Source of the DNA: CAYZHM01 sp964478225
Lineage (GTDB): Bacteria; Pseudomonadota; Alphaproteobacteria; Micavibrionales; Micavibrionaceae
Direction of reading: 5' to 3'
Assembly: GCA_964478225.1 (NCBI GenBank)
Contig: CAYZHM010000003.1
Location: forward strand, 168,278 to 232,277
DNA: 64,000 bases
Position numbers and translations under genes: made by a program. Below the pieces are notes generated by a model. It searched no databases and was not told the origin of the DNA. It saw only the letters and a list, made by a program, of their open reading frames with translations. Within the stretch, counting starts at the first letter, position 1. Every line of letters starts with the position of its first letter. Below are positions 52,609 to 60,652 of this stretch, piece after piece.

Positions 52609-53523
52609 GTGGGCAGACTACGTTATGGAGATATAAGCTATTATCATAAAACACATCTTTCAAAAAGTCCAAAGAGAGACAAAGGTATAGAAGGGTTCAA
52701 GGCTCTTTCTACGCTCGACCAAGATTTTCATCAAGCCGGCGGATTTCAGCCTTTTCAACGCAGAACCTGGAACCAGCGTTTTTACAATGAAGATGACTAT
52801 CTGAAGTTTATCGATCTCAATCCAAGCTTAAAATTAAAAGTGATTGTACAAATTTTGCGCGCAGCTCGTCGGCAGTTCCCCGGCAGCGCCAAAATCCACG
52901 AAAAACTAACCAGCGCCGAACACACTTTGGACACTCAAAGACCCAAAAAAGAAAAAAGCGTTGAAGTATTTATACATCAAGCCAAAAAGCAAAATGACAA
53001 AAAGCCCGAAAAAAAATTAGAGCTTATTCAAACCGCCATTGCAGTACACGGCGAAGATGAAAAACTGCTCGTAGAACGAGCTCATCTATTATTAAAACTA
53101 TACAGAAATTCAACATCTAACGAAAACTCAACCAATCCAACAGCCCCGAGCGCTGTCGAACAGGCACTTCTAGAAGTAAGGGAAAAATTTCCTGACAATA
53201 TAAGAAACCTGTATTCTTTAGCGGACTTTTATTCAAATCATGACAGAATGGACGACGCACTTGCGACCTTATCCGAAATACATCACATTCAGAACGATGA
53301 TATGCCAATAGGGCACTACAAGTTTGGCAAAAAACTTCTCCGCACCTTGGGTGACACATATCTTAGAGGGAATTGTCTCATATATGCCCTAAGCTGCTAC
53401 CAAGAGGCCCTCAGTAAAGACAAAAAAGACGGAAGCTCTTATCATACCGGAACGCTTCTAAAGGCCATCGAGCTTCAAAGCTTTATAGGGGTTGATATCC
53501 CTTTTTCCCATGTAAAGAATTAA
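52609..53523 (+). CDS. TPR-like protein of unknown function
   Basis: 304-residue cytoplasmic protein. It starts at GTG (AAGGA 7 bases before). An N-terminal region with aromatic residues (WNQRFYNEDDYLKFIDL) is followed by helical repeats with TPR character (NLYSLADFYSNHDRMDDALATLSEI and GDTYLRGNCLIYALSCYQEALSKDKK). Probably a protein-interaction scaffold. It lies just before tRNA-Met and the prepilin genes, but no link is shown. The 37-codon frame that follows directly (53524-53637) is in phase with its stop codon. Confidence 0.8.
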   Translation: MGRLRYGDISYYHKTHLSKSPKRDKGIEGFKALSTLDQDFHQAGGFQPFQRRTWNQRFYNEDDYLKFIDLNPSLKLKVIVQILRAARRQFPGSAKIHEKLTSAEHTLDTQRPKKEKSVEVFIHQAKKQNDKKPEKKLELIQTAIAVHGEDEKLLVERAHLLLKLYRNSTSNENSTNPTAPSAVEQALLEVREKFPDNIRNLYSLADFYSNHDRMDDALATLSEIHHIQNDDMPIGHYKFGKKLLRTLGDTYLRGNCLIYALSCYQEALSKDKKDGSSYHTGTLLKAIELQSFIGVDIPFSHVKN

Positions 53524-53637
53524 ATGGAAAGGCAGCATGCTCCAGAAACACCTCCATCAAAAGCACTACAATCTGAGGAGATAGCTTCAAAATACATGGA
53601 TTACGAAGATCTTGAACTGACCCTGATCAAGACTTGA
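53524..53637 (+). CDS. possible small protein in phase behind the TPR-like gene
   Basis: Directly after the TAA of the TPR-like gene (TAAATG), an ATG opens a 37-residue frame: MERQHAPETPPSKALQSEE then IASKYMDYEDLELTLIKT, ending at TGA 53635-53637. It is in phase with the gene before, so stop-codon readthrough would fuse it as a tail. No ribosome binding site of note. It overlaps the tRNA -35 box by 4 bases. Could be chance. Confidence 0.3.
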   Translation: MERQHAPETPPSKALQSEEIASKYMDYEDLELTLIKT

Positions 53638-53663
53638 CAATATCCCCCAAAACACGCCATAAA
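53634..53663 (+). promoter_or_regulatory. promoter of tRNA-Met
   Basis: TTGACA (53634-53639), 18-base spacer, CATAAA (53658-53663), ending about 16 bases before the tRNA. Confidence 0.55.
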
Positions 53664-53679
53664 AGGCGCCTACAATGAC

Positions 53680-53754
53680 GGCTCTGTAGCTCAGTGGTAG
53701 AGCAGGGGAATCATAATCCCTTGGTCGGGTGTTCAAATCACCCCAGAGCCACCA
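53680..53754 (+). tRNA. tRNA-Met (CAT), elongator type, CCA encoded
   Basis: Complete cloverleaf of 75 bases. The acceptor GGCTCTG pairs with CAGAGCC, followed by discriminator A and encoded CCA. The anticodon arm GGGGA/TCCCT frames the loop ATCATAA with anticodon CAT; the GGAATCATAATCC-like arm is typical of elongator Met. The acceptor has a 1-72 pair, so it is not the initiator. CAT could also mark tRNA-Ile that TilS modifies, but the body fits Met better. A weak hairpin follows at 53809-53833. Confidence 0.93.
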
Positions 53755-53933
53755 CTCCCCCTCCGCAAACCACTGCCCTTCCACGCGATTTACAAAACCT
53801 GCAAATCACCTGTTTATGATCCAACAAAACAGGCTGCTCTTGTATGCAAAATAAGATAAAATGCGAGATAAAATTGATATAAAATCACGGAAAAACTAAG
53901 AACTCCTTATATCACTCTGCATTAAAATAAAAT

Positions 53934-55529
53934 ATGACAAAATTTTTACGAAAACTATACAAGGATAAAACCCGCCTTGACCAAAGCGGGCTAAGCCTCA
54001 TTGAAACTGCAGTATTGCTCATTGTTTTAGGCTTATTACTCATCCCGATTTTGCATCTGCAATCCATCGAACGAAAATATGAAGTAGTCTCGGAAACAAC
54101 AACCAACATCGCGACCATCCAATCCGCTTTGCGCCAATATGCAGTTCGCAACGGACGCTATCCGCAGCCAGCACAAAGAAATGTCTCCGAGGGCAGTTCG
54201 GCGTTCGGAACCGAATATACCGGAGCCATAGGCAATTGTTCTGGCGATGATACAGTCCCATGCCGTGTGGCTGGCGCACGAGATCCCGACCCAGGCAACT
54301 TCACCAATTCCGTTTTAATCGGCGATGTCCCGTTTGCTGAAATAGGGTTGCCGCAAAATTTCATCATCGATGGCTACGGTTCAAAATTCACCTACGCCAT
54401 CACAGAAGGCTTAACGCTTCCAACCAATAATTTCTCCACCACAGAAACATTCGGAACAATAAAAGTTGTCGATCGTGGCGACACCGACAGACAAAACACA
54501 GAAAGCAATGCACACTTTGTGATCATCAGTCACGGTGAAAATCAGCGCGGCGCATGGTCGCTCAGCGGACAACTCATTGCCCCCTGCAACGACGGCAACA
54601 ATCGCCGCGAAAATGAAAACTGCAACAATGCAGATTCAACATTCACAGACAACCTCGCCAGCTTTAAATTTCTGATCTCAGGCGAAGATGGGAGCAGCGA
54701 GTCAGACTACACAACCGAAGAAAAGCCTTGGTTTTCCCGGGTGGAAAATTCAGATTTCTTCGACGACTATATCGGCTTCGATACCAGCATAAGCGGAGAA
54801 ATGTGGAGCAAAAGCAATGCCAACAACCCCTTGGTGTCGGACGTATCCAGCCGTATACAAGGAAACATTCGTATCGGCAGAGTCCCCACAAACTTTACCA
54901 AAGAGCAAATAGCAAAGCTCACAAGAGCCAACACGCAGATAGAGGTCATGGGCAACGCAATGGCTGATGAAATTCGCGTGAATGCCTTATGCCCATACCC
55001 CAACAAAACCATGAGCTACAGCTTTGACCGAACCACAAGCGCTTCAAGCCCCTTCACGTGCATAAACTCTTCAACACTTGCGAAGGTGCAAACATATAAA
55101 GACGAAGGAAAAAGTCTCATGACAGTCATGAGCCTTCTCTCTTCGCAAGGTGTTCCGGCCGGAGAACTATACTCAGTTATCTCTGCCTATTATTTTGACC
55201 AACTCGCACAAATCACCGACCCGGTAACAAATCCAAACGGCTCCGATATTCCACGCTACGTTTTTGATCCCGCAGTTATCGGCGGCCAGGTCAATCAAAA
55301 CAACGACGATCTTGAGGGAACCGATGCAACAATGGTCGGTGCCGGAATCTATTGTGGATCTCAACCTCTTGGAGGCATCAAAGCAGCCGATGAAATATGC
55401 ACCAACGCAATCATCTCTGGCGAAGCAGCCAAAACACTGGCAAGCCCTTGCCCGTCGGGGGAATATCTGCGCGGCATCAGAGAAAACGGATCGGCCATTT
55501 GCTGCCTTCCTGGAAAACCATGTGAATAG
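53934..55529 (+). CDS. large type IV prepilin-like protein, first of three tandem paralogues
   Basis: 531 residues. The N-terminus DQSGLSLIETAVLLIVLGLLLIP is a class III/IV prepilin signal: Gly cleavage site, then L-S-L-I-E with Glu at +5 and a hydrophobic helix. Shared with the two genes downstream: a RYPQPAQ segment (RYPCPA in the others), HFVIISHGENQRGAWS, a Trp-containing stretch (EMWSKSNANN), the motif GNIRIG at about 54861, and a C-terminal CPSGEYLRGIRENGSAICC module (55449-55505). It is far larger than normal pilins (about 150 residues). No ribosome binding site is clear. Likely an adhesin held in or on the envelope as a minor pilin; processing by CpaA or an unlinked PilD is unknown. 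Confidence 0.8.
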   Translation: MTKFLRKLYKDKTRLDQSGLSLIETAVLLIVLGLLLIPILHLQSIERKYEVVSETTTNIATIQSALRQYAVRNGRYPQPAQRNVSEGSSAFGTEYTGAIGNCSGDDTVPCRVAGARDPDPGNFTNSVLIGDVPFAEIGLPQNFIIDGYGSKFTYAITEGLTLPTNNFSTTETFGTIKVVDRGDTDRQNTESNAHFVIISHGENQRGAWSLSGQLIAPCNDGNNRRENENCNNADSTFTDNLASFKFLISGEDGSSESDYTTEEKPWFSRVENSDFFDDYIGFDTSISGEMWSKSNANNPLVSDVSSRIQGNIRIGRVPTNFTKEQIAKLTRANTQIEVMGNAMADEIRVNALCPYPNKTMSYSFDRTTSASSPFTCINSSTLAKVQTYKDEGKSLMTVMSLLSSQGVPAGELYSVISAYYFDQLAQITDPVTNPNGSDIPRYVFDPAVIGGQVNQNNDDLEGTDATMVGAGIYCGSQPLGGIKAADEICTNAIISGEAAKTLASPCPSGEYLRGIRENGSAICCLPGKPCE

Positions 55530-55541
55530 AAAAAAATTACA

Positions 55542-56951
55542 ATGACCATACAGCTCTCAAAAAAACAAAGCGCCGATCAAAGTGGTTTCACTCTGATCGA
55601 AATGCTGATGGTTATGATCATTTCTTCCATCTTACTGACCAGCCTCATCATGCTCTATGATAAATACAGAGAAGAGCGTATTGTTGTCACAACAAGTGAA
55701 AATATCAAAACCATCAGCGGTCAACTCGCTATCTATCTATCTCTATACGACCGCTATCCCTGTCCCGCAGACGCATCCCTCAGCATTTCAGATCCTAATT
55801 TCGGCAAAGAAGGAATAAACGGCTCATGCGGCCTTGGCTCCATGGGTTTAAGCCTCGCAACTGCTGCCTCCGGCGTCCCAAGCTGCACCCCCAGTGGTGG
55901 AATTTGTCTTGCTCTCGGGGCACGACGCATCGATCTGGATGGCGAAGCAACCCCCAATCAATCCGGCACTCATCCTGACGAAACTTTTGTGCTGATCGGA
56001 GCCGCCCCCACAAGCACTCTAAAAGAATTCTTATCTTCAACCGCATCCAATGAAATCGCCTTAGATGGCTGGGGCAATAAATACACCTACGCCGTGTCCC
56101 TCAACATGGCAAACCCCGATTATCAATATAAATACAACCAAGGGGTCATCGCGGCAGTAGATGAAACCAATAACCCAACCGCTGGCATGGTAAACGCAGC
56201 AGGAGATTTCGACGCTCACTACGTCATCGTCTCTCATGGCCCTGACGGTAAAGGTGCCTTCAATGCTGAAGGTTTCCAATCCATTCCATGTGGCACAGTA
56301 GCTCAGGCAAGAGACAATGAAAACTGCAACAACGATAACGCCTTCATGCAGGCGCTTGGCTATTCATCCAACAATGATGCCGCCTTCTATGACGACAAAA
56401 CCTACTTCTCCAAAGTTGCAACGGAACATCTTTGGGAATATGTATGGGAAGAGGATCCAGTCGCAGGATTCAAACGCACAGACGACATCCAATCCCTCAA
56501 CANNNNNNNNNNCCTCAACAGAGGCAATATAGGCATCGGCACTGACAACCCAAGGACTTCTCTGGAAGTCGCCACCAACAAGACATGCAACCTTGCCTCA
56601 GACCAAACAGCCAGAGCAGAAAATTGCGGGATCATCCGTGCCGACAACAATTTCTACGCCACCCAAATATGTGACAAATCCACAAGTCTGAATGGGGACG
56701 GCACCCTAACCCCTCGCAATTGTTTTCGCATTGATGTGTTTTGGCAAATACCAATCCTGAACCAGTTCGGAACCCTGTGCCCAGCAGGCCAAATCGTCAA
56801 AAAAATCAACGGAACTGGAATACAATGCGGAACACCCGCTGGTGTTGCTGCGCCCCAGCCGCGTGATTGCGGCGCAGGAAATTGGGTCAAAGGCATAGAT
56901 ACAAACGGCAATATTATTTGCACACAAGACAACCTTATACCGGAAAACTAA
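55542..56951 (+). CDS. large type IV prepilin-like protein, second of three; interrupted by N gap
   Basis: 469 residues as assembled (including four unknown residues). Prepilin motif QSGFTLIEMLMVMIISSILL at residues about 13-32, then DRYPCPADAS, HYVIVSHGPDGKGAFN and HLWEYVWEED like its neighbours. The tail-fibre-like motif GNIGIGTDNPRTSLEVATNK follows the gap (about 56524). Two Cys modules end it: CPAGQIVKKINGTGIQC (56778-56828) and CGAGNWVKGIDTNGNIIC (56868-56921). If the gap is zero length, the protein is 463 residues and aligns without insertions to the third paralogue. It starts 12 bases after the first gene and ends directly before the third. Confidence 0.8.
   Translation: MTIQLSKKQSADQSGFTLIEMLMVMIISSILLTSLIMLYDKYREERIVVTTSENIKTISGQLAIYLSLYDRYPCPADASLSISDPNFGKEGINGSCGLGSMGLSLATAASGVPSCTPSGGICLALGARRIDLDGEATPNQSGTHPDETFVLIGAAPTSTLKEFLSSTASNEIALDGWGNKYTYAVSLNMANPDYQYKYNQGVIAAVDETNNPTAGMVNAAGDFDAHYVIVSHGPDGKGAFNAEGFQSIPCGTVAQARDNENCNNDNAFMQALGYSSNNDAAFYDDKTYFSKVATEHLWEYVWEEDPVAGFKRTDDIQSLNXXXXLNRGNIGIGTDNPRTSLEVATNKTCNLASDQTARAENCGIIRADNNFYATQICDKSTSLNGDGTLTPRNCFRIDVFWQIPILNQFGTLCPAGQIVKKINGTGIQCGTPAGVAAPQPRDCGAGNWVKGIDTNGNIICTQDNLIPEN
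56503..56512. other. assembly gap of ten N, probably spurious
   Basis: Both sides carry the same eight bases, CCTCAACA (56495-56502 and 56513-56520). Overlapping them removes 18 bases, six codons, keeps the frame and yields DDIQSLNRGNIGIG, which aligns without gaps to DDIRDQAVGNIGVG in the next gene. Confidence 0.8.
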
Positions 56952-59252
56952 ATGATGGAAAACCAAATGAGAGCACAGAGAAAACATCAAAAGAAAGACG
57001 GCTTCACTTTAGTTGAAATCGCAATCTCACTCATCATCTTGGGCGTCATGATAACGCCGCTACTCCTCCTTTATAACAATTACAAAACAAAAGAGGGCAC
57101 TGAAAAAACTTATAACAACGTCCAGCAAGCCATCTTCGCACTCGAAGAATATAGAGGCATGACCGGACGCTATCCCTGCCCCGCCGGGTTAAATTTGCCG
57201 CGTGATAGTAGCCCACCCGCCCCCGTCTACGGCGCAGAACATTGCCCCGACATATCAGTGACAAGCGCAGGCCAATGCGACAACGGTGTATGCGTTGAAC
57301 GCAGTGTAAGAGACGTGGGAGGCGGAAATTTTCCTCTGGTTCTCGTAGGATCCCTCCCCTTCAGACAACTACAAGTCGATGAAGGAGAAGCTATCGACGC
57401 TTACAACAACCGCCTTGTTTATGCCGTAACACAAAACATGACCCTTAATGACGGCAGCGTCATCAATGACGCGATGGGCGGCATCGATGTTCGCTCTCCT
57501 GAGGGCGAATCCCTCGTAACTCCTGCCGGCTCCGCAAGTTTCCTAGTCTTCAGCGCAGGCCCTTCACGCTCCGGTGCCTTCAGCACCTACGGAAATATCG
57601 TTGATTCATGCGCAAACGCTTCGCCGTCCGAACAACAAAACTGCAACCCCGGATTTGAAGACCCTACAAACGGTTCAGAAGAGGCCATATACGTCTCTGC
57701 CTTCAAGTCCACAGGCAGCAATGATCAATATGATGACGTCATGCAGTTTTTCTCAAGTTACCCTGCTGAACTTTGGAGAACTTCAAATACAAACCCCGAT
57801 GATATCCGAGACCAAGCTGTAGGAAACATCGGCGTTGGCACAAACCAACCCACAACAACACTGGACATTGTTTCCTCTAAAGACTCTCTAAGCATTTTCG
57901 GCACAGATGGTTCAGACGGGATTTTATATACTGATCAGATTTGTGATGAAAACGGCTCCAACTGCTTTGAACCCAGCGACATCGGCAGCACCGAAGGAAT
58001 ATCTTGCCCCGCAGGAAGCGACATGGTCGGCATCGCCGGAGGCAAAGCAATATGCGAAGAAACTCTCACATTATCTTGTCCTCTCGGCACACCAGTTTTA
58101 AAAGGGCTCGACGGCAGCGGCAACCCGATCTGCATAGCCGAACCCAATGCGAGTTGCGAAAAGCAAAAAGTTGACCAATGTCCAAGCGAAGCCGATGAAG
58201 GCAAAAAATGGTTACCACAAAGCGCTCACGGCGACGTCGTCGAATTAAAACAAGGATCATGCGCCAAACGAAGCTACCGCTGCGACAACGGAACATGGAC
58301 AGGAATCGGCCAATGGGCAGGACAATGCGTTTATGCAGCAAATGAAACCCGTCAAAGTAATCTTGATTGCGGGCTCGGCCGAGCAGGCACTTATACTTCA
58401 ATCACAACATATCTCTCGTGCGGAACAGTAAAGAAAACAGTAACCACAAAATTCGACGACCCCAACAGACCACAAAATGAACCTGCGGACTGCCTATGCG
58501 AAAACGAGGGCATTGTGACAACTGGCGTACAATGTGACAAACTCGCCTCAACCTATGGGATTAAGGGATATGAAAAGTTGACAGGCACTGCCGATGTACA
58601 GACAAACTACGCCGGTTGCAAAAAAACTGGAACCACTCTCTTAAAGGCAAATTGCAGCTGTATCCGCCCCACAAGCACACCAGAAACTCAGGAAAGAGAT
58701 AGAAAGGCAATATGCGGTCCTGGACAGACGCCCGTAGCAGGAACCTGGAAAGAACTCTGGAAATGGAATGAGGCATCCTGTCAAATGACTTACGTCAGCG
58801 ACCTTCCCGACGGCCAATGCGTATGCAGCCTTAAACCTGATATATATCGCGAACCTGTCGATTGCGTCGAAACGGCAGACAACCCATCCTATCCTTACCC
58901 AAAATGTTGGCAAGCAACCTATGACGAATATGAGGTTCGTGTCGTAACTTTGGACGGCAAAGAATTGCCCGATAACAAACAAGCCGCTTGCCGCCTCGAA
59001 ACACCCGAGGAATTTAAAGCAAGACCTCCGAAAAAGCGTGGAGAATGTAACGTACGTCCCTTTGTATACGACGGCCCTTATAAAAATGCCTATGAAGGGG
59101 ACGCCCCAGGCTCGTATGTAACCATTGGCTCGACATGTAGCTGCAAGCAAGATGGTGAAGCGCCATCCGCTCCATGCTTCAATGCAGGAGTAAACTTCTC
59201 GGATGCTTCAAGCCCGCGTTTACTGCATAGATGCAAATGCATGCCAAAATAA
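56952..59252 (+). CDS. very large Cys-rich type IV prepilin-like protein, third of three
   Basis: 766 residues. Prepilin motif KKDGFTLVEIAISLIILGVM (about 15-34), GRYPCPAGLN, FLVFSAGPSRSGAFS and ELWRTSNTNP as in the paralogues, then GNIGVGTNQPTTTLDIVSSK (about 57822), followed by LYTDQICDENG. Two Cys modules, CPAGSDMVGIAGGKAIC (58005-58055) and CPLGTPVLKGLDGSGNPIC (58077-58133), lead into an about 370-residue tail holding most of some 30 Cys from 58005 on. Such a tail must be disulfide-bonded outside the cytoplasm. The start ATG lies directly behind the stop of the second gene. Function: probably a surface fibre tip or adhesin; not described in anything I recognise. Confidence 0.8.
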   Translation: MMENQMRAQRKHQKKDGFTLVEIAISLIILGVMITPLLLLYNNYKTKEGTEKTYNNVQQAIFALEEYRGMTGRYPCPAGLNLPRDSSPPAPVYGAEHCPDISVTSAGQCDNGVCVERSVRDVGGGNFPLVLVGSLPFRQLQVDEGEAIDAYNNRLVYAVTQNMTLNDGSVINDAMGGIDVRSPEGESLVTPAGSASFLVFSAGPSRSGAFSTYGNIVDSCANASPSEQQNCNPGFEDPTNGSEEAIYVSAFKSTGSNDQYDDVMQFFSSYPAELWRTSNTNPDDIRDQAVGNIGVGTNQPTTTLDIVSSKDSLSIFGTDGSDGILYTDQICDENGSNCFEPSDIGSTEGISCPAGSDMVGIAGGKAICEETLTLSCPLGTPVLKGLDGSGNPICIAEPNASCEKQKVDQCPSEADEGKKWLPQSAHGDVVELKQGSCAKRSYRCDNGTWTGIGQWAGQCVYAANETRQSNLDCGLGRAGTYTSITTYLSCGTVKKTVTTKFDDPNRPQNEPADCLCENEGIVTTGVQCDKLASTYGIKGYEKLTGTADVQTNYAGCKKTGTTLLKANCSCIRPTSTPETQERDRKAICGPGQTPVAGTWKELWKWNEASCQMTYVSDLPDGQCVCSLKPDIYREPVDCVETADNPSYPYPKCWQATYDEYEVRVVTLDGKELPDNKQAACRLETPEEFKARPPKKRGECNVRPFVYDGPYKNAYEGDAPGSYVTIGSTCSCKQDGEAPSAPCFNAGVNFSDASSPRLLHRCKCMPK

Positions 59253-59309
59253 AGGCGCTTACAGTATAAAAAACTTGCTCAAACCAAGATCCGCGTCCAT
59301 ATATGACGT

Positions 59310-60383
59310 ATGAACGATACTCGCTATCAACGTCAGACAATCCTGCCAGAAATTGGCCGAGAAGGACAAAAAAAGCTCGCCAGATCCTCTGTACTTTGCG
59401 TTGGAGCAGGCGGCTTAGGATGCCCCGCCCTTCTTTATCTTACAGCCGCCGGCATAGGCCATATCGGAATAGTTGATGACGATAAAGTGGAGCTGAGCAA
59501 CCTTCAGCGGCAAGTATTATTCTCACTAGACCAGATAGGAAAAAACAAAGCTGAGGCTGCAAAAGAAAAGTTAGAAAAGCTCAATCCTGACACCCAAATA
59601 TCATCATGGCCCATAAGAATATCCGCAGACAATATAGAAGAAACTTACGCTGACTATGATATCGTCTTGGACGCCACAGATAATTTCGAGACAAAATTCC
59701 TCTTGAATGATGCTGCAGTAAAATTTGAGAAACCTTTAATCTACGCATCAATCCTTGGCTTTGAAGGTCAAGTTTCAATCTTTAACGGTAAAAACGGACC
59801 GTGCTACCGCTGCCTCTTTTCTTCCCCTCCTCAGACTCATATTCCGAATTGCGCAGAAGCCGGCATAATAGGCGCCCTAGCCGGAACCATAGGGTCTATA
59901 CAAGCTCTCGAAGCCATAAAAATCATAATCAATCATCCGTCTTTTTCACCTCTCATCGGAAAATTCTGGACACTAGATGCCCGCACCATGGTCAGCAAAA
60001 CATTTTTACTAAACAAAAACGCATCCTGCCCAACTTGTTCCCCTGCAAGATCAGAAATTAATCTTCAGCCAGCACTCACCAAAAATTGCTCCTTAATCAG
60101 AGAATTAAGCCCCTCCGAGGCAATCAGTACGAAAGACCACATTTTTATCGACGTGCGTGAACAAGAAGAATGGGATATGGGGCACATAGAAAACGCCCAC
60201 CATCTCCCTTTATCAAAACTCATGCAAGGCACTCAGGTAAAACTACCCGAAGATAAAAACATCATTCTTTACTGCCACAAGGGCATCCGCAGCCTTCACG
60301 CCGCACAAATATTACAAAGCGCAGGTTATTCAAATATAAGCAGCCTCCGGGGTGGGTATGAATCCTGGCTCATAGCATCTTAA
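59310..60383 (+). CDS. moeZ: MoeB/ThiF E1-like adenylyltransferase fused to rhodanese (MoeZ type)
   Basis: 357 residues. Residues about 1-240 form a ThiF/MoeB adenylation domain: nucleotide site VLCVGAGGLGCPALLYL, Arg/Asp motifs (NLQRQVLF, DATDNFETK), zinc Cys pairs CYRC and CPTC, and the crossover-region Cys in IPNCAEAG. Residues about 265-357 form a rhodanese with active Cys in LYCHKGIRS. Such fusions activate a ubiquitin-like sulfur carrier (MoaD, ThiS, CysO) by adenylation and sulfur transfer, for molybdopterin, thiamine or cysteine. No carrier gene is nearby. Its place between prepilins and protease may be chance. Confidence 0.9.
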   Translation: MNDTRYQRQTILPEIGREGQKKLARSSVLCVGAGGLGCPALLYLTAAGIGHIGIVDDDKVELSNLQRQVLFSLDQIGKNKAEAAKEKLEKLNPDTQISSWPIRISADNIEETYADYDIVLDATDNFETKFLLNDAAVKFEKPLIYASILGFEGQVSIFNGKNGPCYRCLFSSPPQTHIPNCAEAGIIGALAGTIGSIQALEAIKIIINHPSFSPLIGKFWTLDARTMVSKTFLLNKNASCPTCSPARSEINLQPALTKNCSLIRELSPSEAISTKDHIFIDVREQEEWDMGHIENAHHLPLSKLMQGTQVKLPEDKNIILYCHKGIRSLHAAQILQSAGYSNISSLRGGYESWLIAS

Positions 60384-60652
60384 GAACCCACCTCTTTACC
60401 TCATTGAATCAGCTCGCCTCAATTACGATACAAAATTAGCCGTCCCTTAACTTTAATTTACTATTATGGAAATTAATTGGGTTGATAAATATAAAAACAT
60501 GCAGGCATGATAATCAAAAATTTTTCCAAAAAATTAATTTAAATCAATAAGTTAACATATCTGCGCCAATTTAATTAAAATTTTAACTAAATTTAAATAA
60601 GAGTTATGACAAACTAAAAACATAAGCGATTGAACCGCAAGGAAAAGCTATT
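60384..60652. promoter_or_regulatory. AT-rich region upstream of the subtilase gene
   Basis: 269 bases without a convincing gene, very AT-rich from 60480 to 60620. It holds a small dyad CATGCAGGCATG (60499-60510). It must carry the protease promoter; AAGGA before the ATG at 60653 is the ribosome binding site. A 14-codon frame starting at 60465 has no ribosome binding site and is not called. Confidence 0.45.

Noticed and set aside
53680..59252. tRNA-Met as an integration site for a genomic island holding the prepilins
   Set aside because: No second copy of the tRNA 3' end, no integrase and no other mobility gene is in the window.
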